Shown here: piece by piece, positions 1 through 8,612 of the stretch
Layout of the letters: each line of letters begins with the position of its first letter
Position numbering within the stretch: the first letter of the stretch is position 1
Source: Arthrobacter sp. HY1533
GTDB lineage: Bacteria > Actinomycetota > Actinomycetes > Actinomycetales > Micrococcaceae
Direction: 5' to 3'
Assembly: GCF_027568515.1 (NCBI RefSeq)
Contig: NZ_JANKZF010000006.1
Location: 186,001-250,000, forward strand
Length of the DNA: 64,000 nucleotides
The notes under the pieces: model-generated
What the model was told of the DNA's origin: nothing
The model's database searches: none
Seen by the model: the letters and a program-made list of their open reading frames with translations, nothing else
Made by a program: the position numbers and the translations under genes

Positions 1-208
1 CTTTGCTTCCGGGCCCGAGCTCGGGGGAGCGGGACTGGTCCGGGCCAAGACCGGATCGCTGAACAGTGTCACCGGTCTGTCCGGCTATGTGGTCAACGCC
101 CACGGCCGGCTCCTGGTCTTCTCCATCCTGGGCAATGGCTTCAGCGACGGTGCCGCCGCAGCCCGGCCCGTGGCCGACGCCGCAGCGGCAGTCCTGGCGA
201 AAAGCTAG
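1..208 (+). CDS. dacB: D-alanyl-D-alanine carboxypeptidase (PBP4 family), 3' end only
   Basis: Only the last 68 codons are in the window. They contain VRAKTGSLNSVTGLSGYV, which carries the KTG box of penicillin-binding proteins in the form seen in PBP4/DacB-type carboxypeptidases/endopeptidases, enzymes that trim peptidoglycan stem peptides outside the membrane. The end is an Ala-rich helix. The stop codon overlaps that of the convergent CotH-like gene by 4 nt. In related actinobacteria dacB normally precedes the zinc metalloprotease/tilS genes that here begin 9.4 kb downstream, which supports the call. The fold and the SXXK and SXN motifs lie upstream of the window. Confidence 0.8.
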   Translation, partial: FASGPELGGAGLVRAKTGSLNSVTGLSGYVVNAHGRLLVFSILGNGFSDGAAAARPVADAAAAVLAKS

Positions 209-1701
209 CCGGCCAGGGCCTTCTCCAGCGCAGTTCCGCGCTGGTCCAGGAAGGTCGCCACCGTGGCCGACTTCGCCGCAATGTCCTGCGCCGACAGGGC
301 ATCGCTGGCCGGGATGGACGCCGTGATGTCCGCCAGTAGGGACTTGGCAGTTCCCTTGGCAAACACCTGGGCGTACAGATCCTGGTAGGCGCTGTCATAG
401 AGCTTCTTGAATGTGGCCGAGGCCAGGAAGCGGCTCTTGAACGTGCCGGTGGATGCTGTGTTTTGCGCCGTGCCGCCCGCCCCTGCACCATTTCCGCCCG
501 CGCCGCCCCGGCCGCCGCCCATGGACAGGGCCGCATCCGGATCCGCTGTGGCGTTGCCGCTCAGGGCCAGGTTCAGGTCCCAGGAAATGACTGAGATCTT
601 CTTCGTCGAGAGGTCGTAGCTGAGGTAGTAGTTCTGTCCGGGGCCGGACATGTCATCGGAGTTGGCCAGCAGGTTCTGTGTTGCCGCGTACTTGGCGAAG
701 GATTCCACATCCACCCAGTCGGCCAGCTCGGCGTCGAAGGTGGCTGCATCGGCGTCCTGCAGCCACTTCAGGAACTTCACAATGGGCGTCGCATCCTGCG
801 AATCCGTCTTGTTCAGCTGCTTGAACTGGTCCGCATAGGTGGCAAGGTCCTCGCCCTGGTAGCTGAAACTGGAGTCGGCGTCGGCCTTGAACACCACGGT
901 GTTGCCTGTGGTGCCTCCGGCGTCGGCCAGGTTCTCGGCGTAGGCCTCATCGGGGTTTTCCAGCAGCAGCCGGGTCTGGGTGGCCGAACCGTTCACCGAG
1001 TAGGTGGTGTAGGCGTAGCGCTGGGAGGCCTGCCCCGTGGCTGCCGTGATGGACAAGGCCAGTGCCTCATTGATGACAGGGGAACCCGGCCGCACTGCCA
1101 GCTCGGTCAGGCCCTCATAGCTGGTGCCCTTGACGTATTTGTCGAAGCGGATCAGCAAGGGCAGCGAGGCCGGATCGTCGGCGGAGATGCCCGATGAGGT
1201 GTCCATGCCGCCGCCACCTCCCGGGGCCATGCCGCCTCCGCCCGGACCGCCGCCGGCCATGTCGGTGGGCAGGTCAGTTGGCCGGGTGCCATCCGTTCCT
1301 GCCGGTGGCTGCCCGGCCGGACGGTCGCCGCCCATGCCGCCGCCCTGTGTGCCGCCCAGGCTGCGCAGCGTGGAATTGCCCTTGAGCCGCACGCCCACAT
1401 TCTTGATGAGTGTTCCGTCGATCGTGATGTCGGCACTGATCCAGGCCTTGTCGGAATCGCTCTCATAGGCGGCGATCATGGCATCGTAGTCGGCCTCATC
1501 CCAGCTCAGGCTCACGGAGTGGGAGGCGCCGGCGTCGAACAAGGCAGTGCTGCCGGTGATGGCAGTTCCGGCCTTGGCCGTGGCGGCGCCGGATGTCGCG
1601 GCGCCGGAACAGCCCGAGAGGGCCAGTGCCAGGATTGCGGCCGCCGCGGCGGCGGCGGCAGCCTTGCTGCGTATCTTTTCCAGGAGGGTGGTTGTTGCCA
1701 T
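205..1701 (-). CDS. CotH-like kinase family lipoprotein
   Basis: 498 aa. The N-terminus has a basic region, an Ala-rich hydrophobic core and a lipobox-like LALSGC at about residues 26-31, so it is probably a lipoprotein on the outer face of the membrane. GVRLKGNSTLR (about 102-112) and the later ISWDLNLALSG segment resemble the conserved blocks of CotH, a spore-coat protein kinase with an atypical fold; here there is no sporulation context. Two Gly/Met-rich, low-complexity inserts interrupt the domain (about 115-170 and 390-410). It is the last gene of the minus-strand surface cluster, 46 nt after the beta-helix lipoprotein gene, with AAGGA before the ATG. Kinase activity is inferred from the family only. 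Confidence 0.8.
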   Translation of the reverse strand: MATTTLLEKIRSKAAAAAAAAAILALALSGCSGAATSGAATAKAGTAITGSTALFDAGASHSVSLSWDEADYDAMIAAYESDSDKAWISADITIDGTLIKNVGVRLKGNSTLRSLGGTQGGGMGGDRPAGQPPAGTDGTRPTDLPTDMAGGGPGGGGMAPGGGGGMDTSSGISADDPASLPLLIRFDKYVKGTSYEGLTELAVRPGSPVINEALALSITAATGQASQRYAYTTYSVNGSATQTRLLLENPDEAYAENLADAGGTTGNTVVFKADADSSFSYQGEDLATYADQFKQLNKTDSQDATPIVKFLKWLQDADAATFDAELADWVDVESFAKYAATQNLLANSDDMSGPGQNYYLSYDLSTKKISVISWDLNLALSGNATADPDAALSMGGGRGGAGGNGAGAGGTAQNTASTGTFKSRFLASATFKKLYDSAYQDLYAQVFAKGTAKSLLADITASIPASDALSAQDIAAKSATVATFLDQRGTALEKALAG

Positions 1702-1747
1702 GGTGGATCCTTGCTTGGTTGGGGGAAATGGTGGTGGCCGGGAGCGG

Positions 1748-3340
1748 CTAGCGCCGTCCGGGGCCTCGGGCTGCGGTGTATTCGCCCGCGGTGACCGCCA
1801 TGAGCTGCGTGGCCCCGGCCGTTGAGCCGGTGCCCAGCCCTGCCTTCACGCTGGCCGTGCCGCCTGTGTAGACGGTGTATTGCGCGCCGGCCTTGATGTC
1901 GGGGTTGGAGAGGACCAGCGAGGCCGTCTGCTTCGAGGTGACGAACGTGGCCACGACTGCCCCGGAGGAGTCGGCGAGCTGAATGGCCGTGCCTGCCGGG
2001 ACGGCGGAGTCGAAGGTGATCTGGAGCCCGGACTGGGTGGAGGAGGTGCCGGGCGTGACAGCCATGCCGGCACTGCCGGCCGCGGCGACGGTGCCGCCCG
2101 TGACGGCCAGTTCACCGTTGACGTCCAATGCCCCGTTTCCGTCGTTCGTGGGGCCGTTGACCACCACGGTGCCGCCGCTGATGGAGGCGTTGCCATTGGA
2201 GTCCAGGCCGTCGCCTTCGGCGTTGACAGTGACGCTCCCGCCGGAAATGTCCAGGGAGAAGTCGCCCACGGTGTCCATTCCGCCGCCCATGCCGCCGGCA
2301 GGTGCCCCGCCGGCCGCATCACTGGTGCCGGTGGATGCCCCGCCGGCGGCGTTCAGGCCGTCGTCGTTGGAGTTCACGGTGACAGTGCCGCCGGAGATGG
2401 CGATGTGTGGAGCCTCGATGCCTTCCTCGGACTTTGACACAGTGGCGGTGCCGTCGCTGATGGTCAGTGTGGTGGCTGCCTTGATGCCGTCGTCGCCGGC
2501 GGAAACGTCCAGGGTTCCCCCTGCCACGAGCAGCCAGCCCCTGTCGGCATCTGTTTCATTCGTGGACTTGATGCCGTCCCCGCCTGCCGTCACCGAGTAG
2601 ATGCCGTCCAGGAGCACTGTGTAGTCCTTGCCCTTGATGCCGTCATCCACCGCCTTGACGCTGACATTGCCGGAGGCCAGCACCAGCCCGTCCTTGGAGG
2701 TGATGCCGTCCTGGTAATTTCCGTTGACGGTGAGGGCGCCGGGCCCGGCAACTGTGAGGTCTGCGAGGGAATAGACGGCGGCGCTGGGCGCATCCGTGCC
2801 CGTGTCTGTGTAGCTGGCAGCGTCACTGAGTGTGTTGCTGGTGCCGTCGGCCAGGTACAGAAGTGCCTCGTTGGCGCTCTTGATGTCAACGGCTGGTCCG
2901 GTTGAGCTGGTGACGGAGGCGTTGTCCAGCACGATCCGAACTACGTCCTCCTCGCCGGCCGCGACCACGATTGTCCCGTCGGCCAGCGATCCGCTGACCC
3001 GGTATGTGCCACCGGCCTTGATGGTCACCACATTGCCGTCCACCGCCACGCTGCCGGCGTTTTCGCCAGCCGCGGCGCTGGCCCCGTTGGACAGGGTGAT
3101 GGTGGTTTCCTTGGCGGCGTCCCACGTGAGGTCGTCAGCGTCGAAGTGGGTTGCCTCCGCAATGCTGCTGGCCAGTTCCGCGGACGTTCCCGAGGTCGTC
3201 ACGGCGGGTGTTGACGATGTGGCGCTGGAGGTGGTGGCCGGCGTCGTGCCTGGTGCCTGTGCGGAGCAGCCTGCCAGCGCGAGGGCCAGGGCGAGGGCCG
3301 CGACGGAGGTGGTGCGCTGGGCCTTGGAGAAGAATTTCAT
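1748..3340 (-). CDS. Carbohydrate-binding-domain (DUF4353-like) beta-helix lipoprotein
   Basis: 530 aa. A signal sequence ends in the lipobox-like LALAGC (about 20-25), followed by a Ser/Thr/Ala-rich spacer and then many repeats of the type GGTVTVNSNDDGLNA and KSTNETDADRG, each with Asp-Gly turns. This is the pattern of a right-handed parallel beta-helix, annotated in databases as carbohydrate-binding domain or DUF4353. A Gly/Met-rich break (GGAPAGGMGGGMD, about 345-357) resembles the inserts of the neighbouring CotH-like protein. The ATG overlaps the stop of the polymerase gene as ATGA, so translation is probably coupled. The ligand is unknown; an extracellular polysaccharide or wall polymer is the natural guess. 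Confidence 0.75.
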   Translation of the reverse strand: MKFFSKAQRTTSVAALALALALAGCSAQAPGTTPATTSSATSSTPAVTTSGTSAELASSIAEATHFDADDLTWDAAKETTITLSNGASAAAGENAGSVAVDGNVVTIKAGGTYRVSGSLADGTIVVAAGEEDVVRIVLDNASVTSSTGPAVDIKSANEALLYLADGTSNTLSDAASYTDTGTDAPSAAVYSLADLTVAGPGALTVNGNYQDGITSKDGLVLASGNVSVKAVDDGIKGKDYTVLLDGIYSVTAGGDGIKSTNETDADRGWLLVAGGTLDVSAGDDGIKAATTLTISDGTATVSKSEEGIEAPHIAISGGTVTVNSNDDGLNAAGGASTGTSDAAGGAPAGGMGGGMDTVGDFSLDISGGSVTVNAEGDGLDSNGNASISGGTVVVNGPTNDGNGALDVNGELAVTGGTVAAAGSAGMAVTPGTSSTQSGLQITFDSAVPAGTAIQLADSSGAVVATFVTSKQTASLVLSNPDIKAGAQYTVYTGGTASVKAGLGTGSTAGATQLMAVTAGEYTAARGPGRR

Positions 3341-4167
3341 GGTGTGGTCCTTGCTGGGTTGGTGGGCTGCGGCATGTTGTGGCGCAGTGTGCGGTGCCAG
3401 CGGTTTGCGGGCAGTTCCGGCATGAGGGTGGCCATGCCGGTGGCGAATTTGGAAATGCGGGAGGGGCGGATTCCGTGGTGCCAGAGGTGGCGGTCCAGCT
3501 GGCCGGGGGCGGAGCCTGACTTGGTCTCCACCACCACCTGGTTCGCCATGACCAGGGGTGCCTGGCCGGGCAGCGACCAGGCGACGTTGAGGTCGATCGT
3601 GGCCCGGGAGTTGGATGCCGGCAGGAAAAGCGTGATGCGTCCGTAGAGGGTTTCCAGGACGGGGGCCAGCTTCGACGGCGGTTGCTGGCCGGTGCTGCCG
3701 AGCGTCTCGGCAATGTAGGCGGCGCCGGCGGCGGTGATGGTGGAGCGGTCCGCGGGGCTGTAGGGGATGCGTTCCTTCACGGTGGCGCTGCGCGAACCCT
3801 CCGTCTTGACCTCCAGGAAGCTTGCGCCGCTGTCCAGGTAGCTGCGGGTGCGGATCTTGTAGCGGCGGCGCCGCCCGTGTGCGGCCAGGAAGTAGCTGTC
3901 CAGTGCCGGGGTGTCAAAGTAGACGGAGTCGTAGCGGAAGACCCGCAGGCCGCCGGTGTCAAGGACGCGCATGTCTGCGTCGAAGCTGCCGAACAGCCGG
4001 GCAAATGTTGTGGCCGGGACCAGGTACTTCCTGTCGATCCGGGTTTGCAGGGCCGCCGTGGCGTTGAGTTCCTCCAGCCCGATGCCGTCAAGGGCGCCCA
4101 GGAGTGGGGCAATCTGTGTTTCCACGGGCACCTCCGCAAGGATGCCTGCCGGGACGGCCGGGTTCAT
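3337..4167 (-). CDS. VTC-domain polyphosphate polymerase family protein
   Basis: 276 aa. RIDRKYLVP, YDSVYFDTP, a basic KIRTRSYLDSG strand and FLEVKTEGS are the successive strands of the VTC catalytic tunnel, whose inward-facing Arg/Lys and Glu residues bind polyphosphate and metal in eukaryotic Vtc4. No membrane segment is evident, so it probably acts in the cytoplasm with the membrane protein encoded just upstream. The start overlaps the DUF4956 stop (ATGA) and its own stop overlaps the beta-helix gene, so three genes are translationally linked. VTC, DUF4956 and CotH genes recur together in bacteria. The product (polyphosphate or another phosphate-linked polymer) is not shown by sequence. 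Confidence 0.85.
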   Translation of the reverse strand: MNPAVPAGILAEVPVETQIAPLLGALDGIGLEELNATAALQTRIDRKYLVPATTFARLFGSFDADMRVLDTGGLRVFRYDSVYFDTPALDSYFLAAHGRRRRYKIRTRSYLDSGASFLEVKTEGSRSATVKERIPYSPADRSTITAAGAAYIAETLGSTGQQPPSKLAPVLETLYGRITLFLPASNSRATIDLNVAWSLPGQAPLVMANQVVVETKSGSAPGQLDRHLWHHGIRPSRISKFATGMATLMPELPANRWHRTLRHNMPQPTNPARTTP

Positions 4168-4799
4168 GCCGCACCGGCCTGGTCCAGGGCCTTGGTGGCA
4201 GGCAGGGGCAGCTGTTCAAGGAGCGGCCCGCGGGGTTCGCCGGCCGGCCGGGTTCCGGTCCCAACCTCAAACCGCACGTCCACTGTTGTCTTGTCGTTGA
4301 CCAGGTCCAGGCACTGGACAATCACGGTGTGGACGGTGCCGCCCAGGACCTCTTCCAGCCGCGCGTTCAGGGCTGCGGGGTCGGCAATGGCCTGGTCCAG
4401 GACGACGCTTTGCTGGCGGTACGCGGGGAGCACACGGGGGCTGTCGGCCAGGAACATGACCACCAGGATCAGGGCCATGAGGGAGAGCGAGAGCCACAGC
4501 GGCTCCACGCCCAGGCCGGCGATCAGGCCCAGCGCCAATGCGGAGAAGTAGTAGGCCACCTCGTGCTGGGACAGCTCGGTGGAGCGCAGGCGGATGATGG
4601 ACAGGACCCCAAAGAGCCCCAGGCCAAGTCCGACGCCGGCTGCCGAACTTGAGAGCGCAGTGGCCACTGCCAGGACGCCCACGTTGATGCCGAGGTAGGA
4701 GACCACCAGGTCGCGGCGCCGGTGGCGGCGCAGGTACATGCCGAAGGTCAATGCCGTGATGGCCAGCAGGTCGGCGGCCACAAATATCCAGGTGTTCAT
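4164..4799 (-). CDS. DUF4956 family membrane protein
   Basis: 211 aa with about four hydrophobic segments in the first 120 residues (starting at 4, 32, 50 and 95), including VGLGLGLFGVLSIIRLRSTEL, which resembles the RLRS-containing core of DUF4956. A soluble C-terminal domain of about 85 residues (from VLDQAIADP) follows. Function of the family is unknown; it is usually next to a VTC-domain gene, as here, and may form a membrane export or docking partner for the polymerase. GGAG lies about 10 nt before the ATG. A copy of the cluster's direct-repeat motif lies 61-76 nt upstream, inside the end of the GT2 gene, so this gene may have an internal promoter. Confidence 0.8.
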   Translation of the reverse strand: MNTWIFVAADLLAITALTFGMYLRRHRRRDLVVSYLGINVGVLAVATALSSSAAGVGLGLGLFGVLSIIRLRSTELSQHEVAYYFSALALGLIAGLGVEPLWLSLSLMALILVVMFLADSPRVLPAYRQQSVVLDQAIADPAALNARLEEVLGGTVHTVIVQCLDLVNDKTTVDVRFEVGTGTRPAGEPRGPLLEQLPLPATKALDQAGAA

Positions 4800-4815
4800 T
4801 CTTTGATCTCCAAGT

Positions 4816-5961
4816 TCAATGTTCGGGTGGGGTTCCTACAACCAGACTTTCGCCCGAGGCTGTGCTGAATCTGTGCCGGCGGGCAGCTGGGCTTGTGAAT
4901 GCGGCTCGTTTTTTGGCCGGCGCCGGATTTCGGGCGCCCGCGGCGCTCCGGTTCCGGAACAGGAAGCGCTTTTGCACCGCGAAACTGAACAGGAACAAGA
5001 CAAGTTCGGTCAGCACCTTGGCGGGCAGGGAGGGCAGCCCGGCCTGGGTGAAGCTGAGCAGGAGCCCGTAGTTGGCGGCCAGCAGCACGGCAGCCAGGGC
5101 CACGTAGCGGCCGGCGGACCGCCGCAGCGAAACGCTGCGACCCTCCGGGAAGACCAGGGTGCGGTTGACGGCAAAGTTGACCCCCGCACTGATGGCGCGC
5201 GCACCCAGGACAGCCATCCAGAGCGATCCGGTGGCCGCTGACAGGACCACGAACGCAACCGTGTCCACCAGGAAGCCAAGAAACGACGACAGTGAAAATT
5301 TCAGCAGCGGTGCATAGATGCGCAGGGAGTCCCGGAGCGGGCGGAAGTGTGAGGATTGGTTGTTCGCCAGGTAGATCGTGGCGATGGGGACGCTGTCAAA
5401 GCGGTAGCCACGGCTGCGCGCCTCAAGCAGCACATTGAGCTCGTATTCGTAGCGGTCGCCGCGCACGCCCTGCAGCCAGGGCAGCAGTGCGGCAGGGTAG
5501 CCGCGCAGGCCGGTTTGGGTGTCGCGCAGCCAGGTGCCGGTGGCGAGGGCAAAGAAGAACCGCGTGGCGCTGTTGCCGAAGCTGCTGCGCAGCGGCACCT
5601 GGCCGCTGAAGTGCCTCTCGCCCAGCACCATGGCGTTGTCCGGGCCCACGGCCGCCGCTACACGGAGGATGTCCGTGACGGTGTGCTGGCCGTCGCTGTC
5701 GGCGCAGACCACAGGCTGCCCGGGGTGGTTGGCTGCGATGTAGCTGAAGCCGGTCTTGAGGGCCTGCCCCTTGCCGTGGTTGTTTTGGTAGCCGATCACT
5801 GTGGCGCCGAGGGATTTCACCGCTGCAAAAACAGGCTCGTAGGCGGGGCCGCTGCCGTCGTTGACCACGATGACCGGGTGCTCCGCGGCGGCGTGCCGCA
5901 GTTCCTGGATGAGAGCGGGGAGTTTTTCATCCGGTTCAAAGGCCGGGATCAAGATGATCAT
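4816..5961 (-). CDS. Bifunctional family 2 glycosyltransferase / GtrA-like flippase
   Basis: 381 aa from the ATG at 5961. A TTG 18 nt upstream is possible but would overlap the preceding gene. Residues 1-215 are a GT2 domain of the polyprenyl-phosphate glycosyltransferase type: IPAFEPDEKLPAL, VIVVNDGSG, CADSDGQHTV (DxD-like metal site) and RDTQTGLRGYP. Residues 220-345 are a GtrA domain with four hydrophobic segments, proposed in related proteins to flip the lipid-linked sugar. The basic tail is disordered. It would supply a lipid-linked sugar to the outer face of the membrane, where the glycosidase, CotH-like and beta-helix proteins also act. The acceptor is not known. Confidence 0.87.
   Translation of the reverse strand: MIILIPAFEPDEKLPALIQELRHAAAEHPVIVVNDGSGPAYEPVFAAVKSLGATVIGYQNNHGKGQALKTGFSYIAANHPGQPVVCADSDGQHTVTDILRVAAAVGPDNAMVLGERHFSGQVPLRSSFGNSATRFFFALATGTWLRDTQTGLRGYPAALLPWLQGVRGDRYEYELNVLLEARSRGYRFDSVPIATIYLANNQSSHFRPLRDSLRIYAPLLKFSLSSFLGFLVDTVAFVVLSAATGSLWMAVLGARAISAGVNFAVNRTLVFPEGRSVSLRRSAGRYVALAAVLLAANYGLLLSFTQAGLPSLPAKVLTELVLFLFSFAVQKRFLFRNRSAAGARNPAPAKKRAAFTSPAARRHRFSTASGESLVVGTPPEH
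4860..4875 (-). promoter_or_regulatory. Direct-repeat motif site C (inside 3' end of GT2 gene)
   Basis: On the minus strand: CACAG-ATTCAG-CACAG, half-sites 11 bp apart. A CACAA at 4893-4897 is 22 bp further upstream, again in phase. The site is 61-76 nt upstream of the DUF4956 start and matches sites A and B. Confidence 0.5.
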
Positions 5962-5968
5962 GGTGTGC

Positions 5969-7006
5969 CTACCGTCCAATGTAGAGAATGTCGGAGGTGC
6001 CGCGTTCCTGGTTTTTGCCCAGCGGGTTGTTCACCAGGGCCCCGTTGAAGTACATGGTTGAGGAGCCGCCGCCGTCGATGTTGTAGGCCGTCGTGGCGCC
6101 AAGGCCCAGCATGATCTGGGCCAGTTCGGTCATGGTGACGCCCGTGCTGTAGCCGGTGGACCGCCCGTCAACCACCACGAACACCAGGTGGTTGGGGCCC
6201 AGCACGCCCACGGCGGTCCGTGGTTGGAGGCCCTGGATGGAGTGGTTGCCGAAGTTGGTGTCCACCTCCACATCGTCAATGCCCTCCTTGACGGCGCCGC
6301 CCTCGATGAGCGATGGCCCGAAGGAGAGGGTGTTCCAGACGCCGGCGGCCAGGAGCGCCTTGGCGTTGGTGGCGGTCTCGTCATAGACCTCTACGGTGCC
6401 GTCGCGGTGGAAGGCCAGGCCCTCGCGGGCACCCTTGTCGCGGTACGCAACGCCGTTGCGGATCACGATTCCCGTGTCGCGGAATCCGTAGTAGTCGCCG
6501 TTGACGGCAAAGATGGCGTCCTTGTCCGCGGCGATGGCCGAGGTGTTCTCGGTGATGTTTTCGCCGAACTTGTTGTCCGCGAACGCCGATTTCAGGGCGG
6601 TCGCGTCGCTCAGCTTGAGATCGGCCGTGAAGTACTTCAGGCTGGCGTCGCCGCTGCCGCTGCTCACCTGCCCAATGGAAATGGATGCCTCAGGGGAGCT
6701 GTAGCTGTCCCCGTCCACGACGGCGGCGGAAGCTGAGTCTGCCCCGTTGGCGCCCGCCGTGGAGCTTGCCTGGCTGGATTCGTAGGAGGTGACGTCGTCG
6801 ATTTCCACGTGCTGCACCACGAAGCGGTCCAGGGCCCAGGCCGTGGCCCCGCCGGCGGAGGCCAGCATGGCAAGCGCGCCGCCCAAGACGACCCGGCGGC
6901 TGGGCCGGCCCTTGGTGCCGGGTGGTTGTGGCGGGTTGCCGGGACCGGCGTCCGTGGCCTGTTGGTGGGTGGTGGCCGGCTCTGTGGGTGGGGGAGAAGT
7001 AGTCAT
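5969..7006 (-). CDS. Phosphodiester glycosidase (NAGPA-domain) family protein
   Basis: 345 aa. A Pro/Thr-rich start is followed by RPSRRVVLGG and a hydrophobic stretch (about 37-60), a possible Tat signal or membrane anchor. The rest is a NAGPA domain: FAVNGDYYGFRDTG, NGVAYRD, LVFVVVDGRSTGYSTG and YNIDGGGSSTMYFNG, the conserved GGGSST block of the family. Family members remove GlcNAc linked through a phosphodiester. This is the first structural gene after the two-component system, separated from it by 100 nt holding a hairpin and direct-repeat motif site B. A CATAAA box lies 9-14 nt before the ATG. It may trim or turn over sugar-phosphate polymers made by the cluster. Confidence 0.85.
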   Translation of the reverse strand: MTTSPPPTEPATTHQQATDAGPGNPPQPPGTKGRPSRRVVLGGALAMLASAGGATAWALDRFVVQHVEIDDVTSYESSQASSTAGANGADSASAAVVDGDSYSSPEASISIGQVSSGSGDASLKYFTADLKLSDATALKSAFADNKFGENITENTSAIAADKDAIFAVNGDYYGFRDTGIVIRNGVAYRDKGAREGLAFHRDGTVEVYDETATNAKALLAAGVWNTLSFGPSLIEGGAVKEGIDDVEVDTNFGNHSIQGLQPRTAVGVLGPNHLVFVVVDGRSTGYSTGVTMTELAQIMLGLGATTAYNIDGGGSSTMYFNGALVNNPLGKNQERGTSDILYIGR

Positions 7007-7050
7007 GCTTCTTTTTTATGGGGCCACCCTGTGCCACATGCTTCGCGATC

Positions 7051-7066
7051 TTGTGCTGATCCTGTG
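7051..7066 (-). promoter_or_regulatory. Direct-repeat motif site B (upstream of glycosidase gene)
   Basis: On the minus strand: CACAG-GATCAG-CACAA, half-sites 11 bp apart, 45 nt before the start codon. A third CACAG at 7029-7033 is two further 11-bp steps away. A CATAAA box lies at 7015-7020, so the site sits where an activator would contact polymerase. Confidence 0.6.
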
Positions 7067-7070
7067 AGCC

Positions 7071-7100
7071 TTGCCGGCGCCCCGCCCGGCGCCCGGCAGG
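7071..7100 (-). terminator. Hairpin between sensor kinase and surface operon
   Basis: GGCGCC pairs with GGCGCC around a 6-nt loop, and TGCC/GGCA extends the stem past one bulged C. It sits directly after the kinase stop codon. There is no T-run, so it may only attenuate read-through. Confidence 0.4.
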
Positions 7101-7106
7101 CTGCCC

Positions 7107-8612
7107 CTACATGGTGGGCAGGCGGAGCGTGAAGCGGGTCCGGCCGGGTGTGCTTTCCACCGCGACGGAACCGCCGTTGGCCTCGGCCAGGGCCTGGACT
7201 ATGGCCAGCCCCAGCCCGGAGCTGTTGCCTCCGCTGCTGCTGGCGCGGGCAGGGTCGGCCCTGCTGAAGCGGGTGAAGATGTGCTCCAGGAACTCCTGGG
7301 GGATTCCGTCGCCGTCGTCCTCGATGGACAACTCGGCACTTGCGCCGGCCACCGCGAGGCCCACCCGGATGCTGGTGCCTGCGGGCGTGTGCTTGGCCGC
7401 GTTGGAGAGCAGGTTGATGAGGACCTGGCGCAGTTCCGACTCCACGGCGTGCACCGAAACGGGTTCCTCCGGCAGCTGCAGCGACCAGTGGTGGTCCCGG
7501 GCGGCCACCTTGCTGTCCTGCGTGGTTTCCATGAGCAGGTCGGTCAGGTCAACGTCTGCCAGTTCGCCGCGCTGGCCCTCGTCGAGCCGGGCCAGCAGCA
7601 GCAGGTCCTCAACCAGCGCTGACATGCGCCGGGATTCGCTGTCCACCCGGCGCAGGGCTGACGTGCCCGCGGGCGTGAGCTTTTCACTGAGCAGGACCAG
7701 TTCGGTGTAGCCGCGGATCGAGGTCAGGGGCGTGCGCAGCTCGTGGCTGGCATCGGCCACAAACTGGCGCACCTTCACCTCGCCCGCATGCCGGGCGGCA
7801 AAGGCACGGGTCAGGTGGTCAAGCATGTTGTTGAACGCCACGCCCACCTCGCCCACCTCTGTGCCGGGCTGGGCGGCCATGGGCGGAATCCGCACATGAA
7901 TGGCAGCCTCGCCGGACTCCAGCGGCAGCGTTGCCACGGTGGTTGCCACGGCGGACAGTTCATCCAGGGGCCGCAGCGAGCGGCGGACAATGACTGTCCC
8001 CACCAGGCCGATGATGCCCAGCCCGGCCAGCGAAACAACCGTGGTGACCAGGTCAAGGGAGCGCAGGATGGAGTCGCGCTCGGTGGTGGAAAGCCCCGTC
8101 ACCAGCAGCCCGCCGGTGCCTGTCATGGCCGTGGAGGCGGAGACCCGGTAGTGGCCGCTGGACAGGGCCAGCTCGGTGGGCGGGCCGTTGGGGTCCAGCT
8201 TCTCCACGAGCAGCAGGTCCGCCGTTGTCAGGGGGACCGTGGAGCCGTCGTTCTGCACCACAGCCGAGGACGTGTCCACGCCCTTCACGAACAGGGCCAG
8301 GAGGGTGCCGGGGCGCTGGCCCCGGGTGTCCAGGGGGTTGGGCTGGCCGGAAGGCAGCGGGTCGGTGGTGCTGCTGCCCGGCGGAGGTCCCTTGGGGCCG
8401 AAGGAACGCGCGGCAGCCTCATGCAGTCCGGAGTCGATTTGTGCCGTGAGGTAGGTGTTCATGGCGAGGTGGCTGACAACCCCCACACTCGCGCAGATGG
8501 CCGCCAGCAGCGCCAGCATGGCAACGATCAGCTTGGTGCGCAGCCTGTGGCTGCGGCGCGCTGCTGGCCGGGCGTCCGTGCCGGATGTGGCGGATCCGGC
8601 GGGACCGGTCAT
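7107..8612 (-). CDS. Sensor histidine kinase of a two-component system
   Basis: 501 aa, starting at the ATG that overlaps the regulator stop (ATGA). A basic tail leads into TM1 (about 26-49), then an extracytoplasmic sensor of about 135 residues, TM2 (about 187-209), HAMP, HisKA with FVADASHELRTPL (phospho-acceptor His near 290), and HATPase with N (LLSNAAKH), G1 (EDDGDGIP) and G2 (GLGLAIVQAL) boxes. It resembles the actinobacterial TcrY/PrrB-like OmpR-class kinases. Longer upstream ORF starts lie inside the regulator gene and are rejected. It probably senses a cell-envelope signal for the adjacent surface cluster. Confidence 0.93.
   Translation of the reverse strand: MTGPAGSATSGTDARPAARRSHRLRTKLIVAMLALLAAICASVGVVSHLAMNTYLTAQIDSGLHEAAARSFGPKGPPPGSSTTDPLPSGQPNPLDTRGQRPGTLLALFVKGVDTSSAVVQNDGSTVPLTTADLLLVEKLDPNGPPTELALSSGHYRVSASTAMTGTGGLLVTGLSTTERDSILRSLDLVTTVVSLAGLGIIGLVGTVIVRRSLRPLDELSAVATTVATLPLESGEAAIHVRIPPMAAQPGTEVGEVGVAFNNMLDHLTRAFAARHAGEVKVRQFVADASHELRTPLTSIRGYTELVLLSEKLTPAGTSALRRVDSESRRMSALVEDLLLLARLDEGQRGELADVDLTDLLMETTQDSKVAARDHHWSLQLPEEPVSVHAVESELRQVLINLLSNAAKHTPAGTSIRVGLAVAGASAELSIEDDGDGIPQEFLEHIFTRFSRADPARASSSGGNSSGLGLAIVQALAEANGGSVAVESTPGRTRFTLRLPTM

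Noticed and set aside
5961-5979. Upstream TTG start for the GT2-GtrA gene
   Set aside because: It would overlap the preceding gene and the ATG at 5961 gives the usual GT2 start.
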